11,819 bases of DNA, taken from NCBI GenBank assembly GCA_024276395.1, contig JAJRXH010000228.1, positions 1 to 11,819 of the forward strand, written 5' to 3'. A program made the translations under genes and the position numbers. Source of the stretch: an archaeon. Lineage in GTDB: Archaea; Asgardarchaeota; Heimdallarchaeia; Hodarchaeales; S146-22. Every line of letters starts with the position of its first letter. Position 1 is the first letter of the stretch. Below the pieces are notes generated by a model that was given only the letters and a program-made list of their open reading frames with translations, was not told the DNA's origin and did not search any database. Positions 6,961 to 11,819 of the stretch are shown here, piece after piece.

Positions 6961-6969
6961 ATATATAAA
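6961..6969 (-). promoter_or_regulatory. TATA box for the fused DUF2085-UbiA gene
   Basis: On the minus strand TTTATATAT is centred about 35 bases before the ATG at 6930. Transcription would be expected to start some 26 bases downstream, near 6939, leaving a leader of roughly ten bases. This agrees with the lack of a ribosome site before the ATG and suggests near-leaderless translation. It lies in the 7-kb divergent gap (6931-7264), which otherwise holds only the opposite-facing promoter for the CPBP gene and no convincing gene. Confidence 0.55.
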
Positions 6970-7174
6970 CACTTTTCTTCAGCTCCGATTTATGGTGATT
7001 CGAGGGATTTATGATACTGTTATGAAGTTTAATGAGTGCCCTTGCTAAAAATTCCTTTTTCATAAAAATAGACGTTCTTATGATCACCCATTGTCAATTT
7101 GTTGGCTAAGGGAATGATGCACGCCTAATAAAATTAGAAAAAACCCTACCAATGTTCATCATTCACGAGTACTA

Positions 7175-7198
7175 TTATAAATGAAGAAAATTTAAAAG
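7175..7198 (+). promoter_or_regulatory. Candidate TATA/BRE elements for the CPBP protease gene
   Basis: Two TATA-like elements lie here: TTATAAAT at 7175-7182, and TTTAAAAG at 7191-7198 preceded by the purine-rich GAAGAAAA typical of a TFB recognition element. The second would place a transcript start near 7220, 45 bases before the preferred ATG at 7265. I cannot tell which is used. Confidence 0.4.
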
Positions 7199-7264
7199 AC
7201 CTTTTCGAATGAATGAAATACGCCACGCGATGCAAATTACATGATGAGGCTAGGTGTTGATATC

Positions 7265-7978
7265 ATGAGACCATCTGAAATGTTCCTTAAGGGCCATCGC
7301 ATTGAATTGTATGGGCTTGTTATCTTGCTAGTCATTCAACAATTATTTTTCCTGATATACAGATTTCAACTAGATGAATGGTCCAGATACCTAATCTTGA
7401 GTTTCTTGTTACTGATTTTCTTGTTTTCATTTTCGCTTGTAAGGGAATCACAGTTAAAACGTGGAATAACTTTCTCCAAGTTACTTGGCATCATCTCTCT
7501 TAAAACAAGGTTTGATCTTTTGTGGATGATGGGTGCATCAATCCTGGGCACGTTGCTTGCCGTGGGATATTGGCAGTTGTTCGCATCATCTCCTTTTTCC
7601 TGGGAGTTCTCAATCTTCTTGTTACTTCTTGTTGTTTTGGTGAGCTCAGTTGAAGAACTTTGGTTTAGAGGAATTATCCATGGCAGCATCATCTTTCTGA
7701 ACATTGCCAGTCTCGAGAAAAATAATGGTATGGGTTCTGAGATGGCAACTGAAAATTTAAGGGTAAATTCAAGATTAATTCTTGAGTTAGTGGCAATCTC
7801 TGTTGGGACCATTAGTTTCCTAGTTTATCACTTCTTATCTAGAACTTCTGTCAATTTATTACTGATTTTTTGGGGAGGAATCATTTTAGGGGCTGAAAGG
7901 ACTGCGTCGAAATCCATTATTCCTCCCTTGCTTACTCACGTGATATATAACATTCTTGTTCTTGATGCAATCTTTTAA
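7265..7978 (+). CDS. CPBP-family intramembrane metalloprotease (Rce1/CAAX protease-like)
   Basis: A membrane-embedded protease of the CPBP (Abi, PF02517-type) family, which includes the eukaryotic CAAX endopeptidase Rce1. Numbering from the first ATG at 7241 (245 aa), all catalytic motifs are present: EELWFRG with E138, E139 and R143; F193-x3-H197 in SFLVYHFLSR; and H233-x3-N237 in LTHVIYNIL. About seven hydrophobic segments are visible (22-40, 49-67, 94-112, 121-137, 180-197, 204-219, 227-243). GGTG at 7253-7256 lies 8 bases before ATG 7265, so I prefer M9 as the start. It is followed by an ICMT-type methyltransferase gene, a pairing reminiscent of CAAX processing. Prokaryotic CPBP proteins have varied roles (bacteriocin immunity, peptide maturation), so the substrate is open. 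The stop codon lies in a tandem repeat. Confidence 0.88.
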   Translation: MRPSEMFLKGHRIELYGLVILLVIQQLFFLIYRFQLDEWSRYLILSFLLLIFLFSFSLVRESQLKRGITFSKLLGIISLKTRFDLLWMMGASILGTLLAVGYWQLFASSPFSWEFSIFLLLLVVLVSSVEELWFRGIIHGSIIFLNIASLEKNNGMGSEMATENLRVNSRLILELVAISVGTISFLVYHFLSRTSVNLLLIFWGGIILGAERTASKSIIPPLLTHVIYNILVLDAIF

Positions 7979-8004
7979 AGTGACTTATCTTTTAAAGTGA
8001 CTTG
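7971..8004. repeat. 17-bp tandem duplication over the CPBP stop codon
   Basis: Two adjacent 17-base units, TCTTTTAAAGTGACTTA (7971-7987) and TCTTTTAAAGTGACTTG (7988-8004), differ only in the last base. The first carries the TAA stop of the CPBP gene (7976-7978); the second carries an identical out-of-frame TAA. A recent slippage duplication is the simplest reading. Because the stop comes first, the protein is unchanged. Confidence 0.85.
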
Positions 8005-8114
8005 TTGACTGATGGAATTCAGATGTGGCAAAGGTAGTTGATTCTAACACTTGATTTTGAATGAAAATACTTTCCCGCGGAATTGAAGAACAACTCATGA
8101 GGAGTATTTGGTAA

Positions 8115-8801
8115 ATGCTGGAATTAGGACTTAGCAAAGCAGTTGACTTGCTGAAAAGAATGGATGATCTTCTCTCGAGGGTCGTGGCTGCCATTCCAGA
8201 GTCATTCATCCGTTACTTGATGATCTTACTTTTGACAGTGTGGATTACATTCCAAGTTTCGTTATTTTCATGGTATTATAATAAAATTCAGTGGTTTCTA
8301 GAGACCATTCTTTATGCAGTGTACTTATCTGCTTATATAAGACGGCCACCAGCTCGTGACCGAGGGACACGTTTCCATGAGGTGATCATTCCGTTAATCG
8401 GTGCATCGATTCCCTTCCTTTTCCTCTTGTCACCAGTTACAGCGACTCCAGAAACGTTTCCCCTCGTGTTATGGTTATTGAGCGGATGTATCGCGCTGGT
8501 AATCTTATCTGCACTTAGTCTAGGAAGTAATTTTTCGATTGCTGTTGATGTAAGAGGTTTTCAGAGACGAGGAATGTATCGATTAGTTCGTCATCCAATG
8601 TACGCAAGCCAGATATCATGTGCGCTTGTAATGACCCTTCTTCTTCGGTTTTCAATCATGAATGTGTTCTTGTTAGTCATTTTTGTTATCATTCAAGTGA
8701 CTAGAGCACGAATTGAGGAGAGGAAACTTTTATGTTATTTCCCACAACAATATGGGGAGTATCGGAAAAAAACGAAGATGTTCATTCCTCTCATTCTTTA
8801 G
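8115..8801 (+). CDS. ICMT/PEMT-family integral membrane methyltransferase
   Basis: A 228-residue membrane protein whose C-terminal part carries the S-adenosylmethionine-binding signature shared by isoprenylcysteine carboxyl methyltransferases and phospholipid methyltransferases: RGMYRLVRHPMYASQ at 152-166, then R199, E201-E202 and Y213-x2-Y216 near the C-terminus. Hydrophobic helices occur at about 35-52, 60-74, 90-108, 115-135, 164-177 and 180-195. The RRPPARDRG loop at 76-84 is, as I recall, also seen in uncharacterised bacterial members, so the acceptor need not be a prenylcysteine. Start ATG 8115 has GGAG at 8101-8104, 10 bases upstream. It follows the CPBP protease gene by 136 bases on the same strand; the two may be co-expressed, though a weak TATA-like AAAATACT near 8063 could give it its own promoter. 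Confidence 0.82.
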   Translation: MLELGLSKAVDLLKRMDDLLSRVVAAIPESFIRYLMILLLTVWITFQVSLFSWYYNKIQWFLETILYAVYLSAYIRRPPARDRGTRFHEVIIPLIGASIPFLFLLSPVTATPETFPLVLWLLSGCIALVILSALSLGSNFSIAVDVRGFQRRGMYRLVRHPMYASQISCALVMTLLLRFSIMNVFLLVIFVIIQVTRARIEERKLLCYFPQQYGEYRKKTKMFIPLIL

Positions 8802-8877
8802 AATTGATAGAAAGAGAATAATTGTGATCCACTAGTTTAATAGGGTTAGTAATGAGAAAACGTTAATCATTGTCATT

Positions 8878-8895
8878 CCTTTTCATTTTTTCTTT
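8878..8895 (+). terminator. T-rich tract after the methyltransferase gene
   Basis: A pyrimidine-rich stretch with runs of four and six T follows the stop by about 80 bases, and a second T-rich stretch lies at 8922-8937. These fit archaeal factor-independent termination. There is no strong hairpin. Confidence 0.35.
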
Positions 8896-8950
8896 ATGGA
8901 TCAGTTGTTTTGCTAGGTAATGTTTTTTCTTCTTTCCAATTGGAGATTGA

Positions 8951-8958
8951 TTATATAT
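8951..8958 (+). promoter_or_regulatory. TATA box in front of a tiny leaderless ORF or RNA
   Basis: TTATATAT is one of the cleanest TATA boxes in the window. The expected start about 26 bases downstream (near 8980) falls almost exactly on the ATG at 8982. No known gene lies downstream on this strand before the convergent protease gene, so the box points to an unrecognised small transcript. Confidence 0.45.
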
Positions 8959-8981
8959 CATTAAAAAGAGGGAAATCACCC

Positions 8982-9110
8982 ATGGCCAGTGGTAATCACA
9001 CGAAAACTCGTTTTGTACCTCGCAACGGCACGGAACAACGACTACCTTGGGTGACGTGATGACAAGGTCTCAAAAGTCACACATTACCACAAAAGGTGCC
9101 GTGACTGGAA
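8982..9110 (+). ncRNA. Candidate small transcript: 25-codon leaderless ORF and/or structured RNA
   Basis: From the predicted transcript start a 25-codon frame runs 8982-9059; its peptide begins MASGNHTKTRFVPRNG and ends PWVT, hydrophilic with no recognised motif. The same stretch can fold: ACCTTG (9044-9049) pairs with CAAGGT (9063-9068), and GTCAC (9076-9080) pairs with GTGAC at 9101-9105 or 9051-9055. It is less AT-rich than the flanks. Either a micropeptide gene or a small RNA is possible; it could also be 3' untranslated sequence of the convergent protease transcript. The rest of the gap 8802-9187 contains T-rich tracts and the protease terminator, nothing else I can identify. Confidence 0.3.
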
Positions 9111-9152
9111 AAATAGAAAACAGAAGAGAAAAGAGAAAAAAAAGAGTAAAAA
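9109..9152 (-). terminator. Long T-rich tract ending the protease transcript
   Basis: On the minus strand this is a 44-base pyrimidine-dominated stretch containing an eight-T run, starting 36 bases after the protease stop codon. On the plus strand it appears as A/G. Length, T content and position make it the most convincing terminator in the window, fitting a strongly transcribed secreted-protease gene. Confidence 0.55.
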
Positions 9153-9187
9153 TGGTTGGTTGTTGTAAAGTTAGTGTGTTTTTTTGT

Positions 9188-10987
9188 CTACTCTTCGTGT
9201 TTACGGCGGCGTAGTAGTTCTAAGGAGGCCGCAGCGGCTACTGGTAAGGCGAGCAAGAGGCTACCAAATGAGCCACCACCGCCACCGCCGCCACCGCCAC
9301 CGCCGAGGTCATCGTCGGTAAGGGTGAGGCCAGTGGCACCATAAGCGTTGATGGTATAGCTACCTGAACCGCTGTAAGAGGAGACTTTAGCGTAATATAC
9401 AGCACCAGCAGATGGACCTGCGACTGTCACGGTTTCTGTAGGTCCAGTGGATTCGCTTCTGCCTACCTCAGTACCAGTCTTACTGCCGGCATATACATAG
9501 AGGTCAAAGTCTGGGTTTGATCCGCTGCCAAAGTTGGTGACTTCGATTGTCAGATCATAGCCGTCACCTTGGGCAGTGATCTTCCACCAGTCGTAGTAAC
9601 CGCTTCCTGGTAGTGATTCACTAGCAGTTTGATCTTGTCGTGGATTGGGATTGGGTGGTGGGGTGTTGCCAGTTACGAAGGCAACAGGATCGATTCTTCC
9701 AGAACCATAGGTGTTGTCCTTTCCAGCTGGTCCCATATCGATTGCTGTAGCCTCAATGTCATTCTTAACTTGTGAGGGAGTGTGACCATTGGTGAGTCCC
9801 TTTGCTTGCAAGTAGAGAGCTACTGTTCCAGAAACGAATGGTGTGGCCATTGAAGTACCAGAATAGGACACATATCCATTGCCACTGTTTGCCTTAGCTG
9901 CCATGATGTTGACTCCAGGAGCCACGACGTCGGGTTTGATTCGTCCGTCAGCTGTTGGTCCACGGCTGGAGAAGCTGGCAATAGCCCATCCACCTTCTCC
10001 AGGATCGGAGACGGCACCAACGGTAATGACGTTGTAAGCAGTGCCGGGTGAACCAACAGTGTTGGATCCAGGACCAGAGTTACCGGCAGCTACAACAACT
10101 GTGAGTCCAGCAGCCACGGCGTCGTCAGCTGCTTGGGCAGTGCTGTCATAACCGTTGTAAGAAGAGCCAAGGGACATGGAGATGATGTCGACTCCATAGC
10201 TGCTCTTTCCAGTTCCGGCACACCAGTTAATTCCGTTGATGACATTGGTGGTTGAACCAGAACCAGAAGAACTGAGGACTTTCACGCCTACTAATTTGGC
10301 GGCTGGAGCGACTCCCCGGTAATTGTAGTTGCCATCTCCACTGCCAGTGGCAATGGATGATACGTGGGTACCGTGTCCATTGTCATCGTAGGGGCTTGTT
10401 CTTCCATTCACGTAATCTTTGAAGCCGATGACTTTTCCGCCATCAAGGTCGACGTGTCCAGCATCGATACCAGTGTCAATAACACAGATTACGACACCTG
10501 AGCCGTCATAACCTTGAGATTGAAGGTCATCAACGCCCGTGTAATAGCGGGCAGTGTCTAGTTTGAGGCTGACTTGTCGGTCAAGTTGGAAGCCAGTAAC
10601 GAAAGGCTGTTCGAGTAGTCTCATGATAGCTGCTTTGGATCCAGTGATGGCCATTCCATCTCGAAGGACAACATCCCACGTGGCTGTAACTTTCACACCA
10701 AAGCTTTCTACTTTCTTGACAATCTCTGGTGTTACGATGCTATCCACTCTAAGAATTCCGTCGACTTTCATGTGGCTTGGTGTTGCACGGAATAATTGTT
10801 GATCAAAATCTAGGATTTTGTTGGCATCAACATCGTCGAAAGGTCCAAAAGCGAGTCTTTGAATCTCAACTGTTACAGGAGTGCTCTTAGCAGCCACGTG
10901 TTGTGTAGCTGCAGAAAAGGCGACCATTAAAAAGAGTCCAGTTAGAGCTAGGACTACATATTTAGATCTTGTGATGCGGCGCGACAT
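9188..10987 (-). CDS. Secreted subtilisin-like serine protease (S8) with PPC domain and polyglycine sorting-type tail
   Basis: A 599-residue extracellular endopeptidase. Residues 1-33 form a signal peptide (basic RRITRSK, then a hydrophobic core at 11-27). Residues about 36-145 form a propeptide. The S8 catalytic domain spans about 146-440: D171 in VIDTGID, H205 in GHGTH, oxyanion-hole N303 in AAGNSGP and S379 in SGTSMATP, all intact. A proline-rich hinge (443-449) leads to a PPC-type beta domain at about 452-550. The tail has acidic LTDDDL, eleven glycines (562-572), a short hydrophobic helix (574-590) and RRRKHEE. This resembles GlyGly-CTERM or archaeal CTERM sorting signals, so surface anchoring or processing is likely. 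A GGGAG site (complement at 10997-11001) precedes the ATG. The gene is much richer in G+C than its neighbours (36 of 60 bases at 9961-10020 against 20 of 60 at 6421-6480). Expected role: scavenging or surface proteolysis. Confidence 0.95.
   Translation of the reverse strand: MSRRITRSKYVVLALTGLFLMVAFSAATQHVAAKSTPVTVEIQRLAFGPFDDVDANKILDFDQQLFRATPSHMKVDGILRVDSIVTPEIVKKVESFGVKVTATWDVVLRDGMAITGSKAAIMRLLEQPFVTGFQLDRQVSLKLDTARYYTGVDDLQSQGYDGSGVVICVIDTGIDAGHVDLDGGKVIGFKDYVNGRTSPYDDNGHGTHVSSIATGSGDGNYNYRGVAPAAKLVGVKVLSSSGSGSTTNVINGINWCAGTGKSSYGVDIISMSLGSSYNGYDSTAQAADDAVAAGLTVVVAAGNSGPGSNTVGSPGTAYNVITVGAVSDPGEGGWAIASFSSRGPTADGRIKPDVVAPGVNIMAAKANSGNGYVSYSGTSMATPFVSGTVALYLQAKGLTNGHTPSQVKNDIEATAIDMGPAGKDNTYGSGRIDPVAFVTGNTPPPNPNPRQDQTASESLPGSGYYDWWKITAQGDGYDLTIEVTNFGSGSNPDFDLYVYAGSKTGTEVGRSESTGPTETVTVAGPSAGAVYYAKVSSYSGSGSYTINAYGATGLTLTDDDLGGGGGGGGGGGSFGSLLLALPVAAAASLELLRRRKHEE
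9265..9304 (-). repeat. Low-complexity GGC/GGT repeat encoding the polyglycine linker
   Basis: The plus strand shows alternating GCC and ACC triplets, which encode eleven consecutive glycines in the protease using only GGC and GGT codons. Such a tract is prone to length change by replication slippage, so the glycine count may vary between strains and may be unreliable in an assembly. Confidence 0.8.
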
Positions 10988-11338
10988 TTTTTCATTCTCC
11001 CAAAGGGTTCAAATCCTTGTTGGGTAAAGATTTTAGGATGGGGAGGACTTGGTCGTGGAGTCTCTCTATTTTTTTATGATGTTACTCTAAGAGCTAGTTG
11101 TCTATAAGAAGTCATCCAAATAGGATTGACTCCACACCAGTCATGAGAACTTAACAGTAGAGAGATTTAAAACTTTTTTCGCAACGACTGCCCTTTTTAG
11201 TTCTTCTGTTACACATCTTGACATCATATTTCATTCCTACAATATGTTTACAAGTTACGAAAAAGGTATGTAGGAACGAAGAGAAATGTTTTGGAAGTTT
11301 TCCCATGGATGCAGCCTAGATGACAAGATATGGATGTT

Positions 11339-11355
11339 TTGTCTTTTAAAGACAA
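11339..11355. promoter_or_regulatory. Perfect 17-bp palindrome, possible operator
   Basis: TTGTCTTT-T-AAAGACAA has two perfect 8-base arms around one T. It lies about 350 bases upstream of the protease gene and 400 bases before the gene starting at 11760, within a stretch with no intact gene. Symmetry and size fit a dimeric regulator site or an RNA hairpin. No recognised regulator consensus is matched. Confidence 0.35.
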
Positions 11356-11465
11356 CAAGAGATCGGACTAGGATGGAAAACTGTTATTACAGCTCTTGTT
11401 ACCTTAGTTTTGCCGAAAATGAGGAAAAATAAATGAAAGCAACCTCCCCATCGTATGACTGAACT

Positions 11466-11550
11466 TTATCGCGCCGCATCACGAGAACTAAGTTCTTCAA
11501 GATATGCTCTTCTTTCTTTTCTCATTAATTTTTTCACAGAAATTTACTGA
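11466..11550 (+). pseudogene. Decayed copy of a secreted-protein N-terminus related to the S8 protease
   Basis: Positions 11469-11495 encode SRRITRTKF, against SRRITRSKY at residues 2-10 of the protease (10984-10958, opposite strand). Twenty-two of 27 bases match, including 14 in a row; two of the differences are silent third positions and the rest give the similar changes S to T and Y to F. That pattern suggests descent from a coding sequence. The codon where ATG would be is TTA, with a TGA six bases before TCG. After the match a +1 shift gives a hydrophobic YALLSFLINFF resembling a signal-peptide core, then TGA at 11548-11550. I read it as a broken relic of a related signal peptide. The remainder of 10988-11759 shows scattered stops in all frames and no other gene. 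Confidence 0.35.
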
Positions 11551-11759
11551 ATGGTTCAGCCCATACACATCTCGTGAAACGATTCTTAAAATCCTTTGAA
11601 TTTCCGTAATTTTAGAGTCATTAGGGTAATTCATCAGTTCATCTTTTTTTACATCGTTTAAGGGATTGTAATTAAGTTTTTCTTGATGTATTTGTACACG
11701 AGCTGATATAGGATTCGTCTAGGTTACAGTGGGTTGAAATCAGCAGAAACGAACGTTGA

Positions 11760-11819
11760 ATGAAGGTAATGGGTGACTTCTCGCGAAGTTTTAAAAAAGA
11801 AAGACGCGATGCCAAACAT
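11760..11819 (+). CDS. Start of an unidentified gene running off the window
   Basis: An ATG at 11760, immediately preceded by an in-frame TGA, opens a frame that stays open for twenty codons to the window edge: MKVMGDFSRSFKKERRDAKH. The basic, hydrophilic composition resembles a real protein start. A second ATG at 11769 is an alternative start. A TATA-like GATATAGG at 11705-11712 lies about 50 bases upstream. The opposite strand also has open frames here, so the call is tentative. No family can be assigned. Confidence 0.4.
   Translation, partial: MKVMGDFSRSFKKERRDAKH

Noticed and set aside
6893..7087. 64-codon minus-strand frame in the divergent gap
   Set aside because: It covers the TATA box and start codon of the fused gene, lacks recognisable features and overlaps the N-terminal codons in another frame.
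9056..9062. GTGATGA resembling the C box of a C/D-box guide RNA
   Set aside because: No CTGA D box follows within the expected distance and there is no terminal stem, so a C/D RNA is unsupported.
11000..11025. GGGTTCAAATCC resembling a tRNA T-arm
   Set aside because: The stem is only partly paired and no matching 5' half or acceptor strand occurs upstream, where the protease coding sequence begins.
11724..11819. Minus-strand frame ending at 11724 that could be a gene tail entering from the right
   Set aside because: A second minus frame is equally open, neither has recognisable content, and the plus-strand start at 11760 with basic N-terminus is more gene-like.
1..11819. CRISPR arrays, insertion sequences, rRNA genes
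   Set aside because: No spaced direct repeats, transposase-like reading frames, terminal inverted repeats or conserved rRNA segments were seen.

Overview
The window looks like chromosomal DNA of an archaeon. Promoter-like sequences are TATA boxes about 25-30 bases upstream of genes, some genes start almost at the expected transcript start, Shine-Dalgarno matches are of the GGTG/GGAGG type, and probable terminators are plain T-rich tracts. The UbiA proteins carry signatures seen in archaeal ether-lipid prenyltransferases. An Asgard-type (Heimdall-like) archaeon is my guess from the overall gene style; nothing in the window proves it. Most of the window is AT-rich; the large protease gene is visibly richer in G+C.

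Layout. 1-966 (+): the tail of an unidentified gene, then panB (coenzyme A pathway). 1238-2647 (+): a membrane-anchored thioredoxin fused to a CcdA-type electron-transfer membrane domain. 2872-3822 (+): a UbiA-family prenyltransferase. 3939-4577 (+): a DUF2085-like membrane protein. 4687-4950 (-): a two-helix membrane protein. 5062-5193 (-): a possible 43-residue protein. 5200-6930 (-): a 576-residue protein that appears to join DUF2085-like, two-helix and UbiA parts in one chain. 7265-7978 (+): a CPBP/Rce1-type intramembrane protease. 8115-8801 (+): an ICMT/PEMT-type membrane methyltransferase. 8802-9187: intergenic, with a good TATA box in front of a tiny leaderless ORF or structured RNA. 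9188-10987 (-): a secreted subtilisin with a PPC domain and a polyglycine/TM/Arg sorting-like tail. 10988-11759: no intact gene, but a decayed copy of the protease N-terminus and a perfect 17-bp palindrome. 11760-end (+): the start of another gene.

How the genes may work together. The centre (2872-6930) is the most interesting part. Three separate neighbouring genes (UbiA, DUF2085-like, two-helix QWG protein) correspond to the three modules of the fused 576-residue protein. This fused/split arrangement predicts one membrane complex built around a polyprenyl transferase, present in two versions. Immediately beyond it lie a CPBP protease and an ICMT-type methyltransferase, the two families that finish prenylated CAAX proteins in eukaryotes. 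The thioredoxin-CcdA protein could supply reductant to extracytoplasmic thiols. These functional links are inferences from gene neighbourhood and family knowledge, not demonstrated by the sequence.
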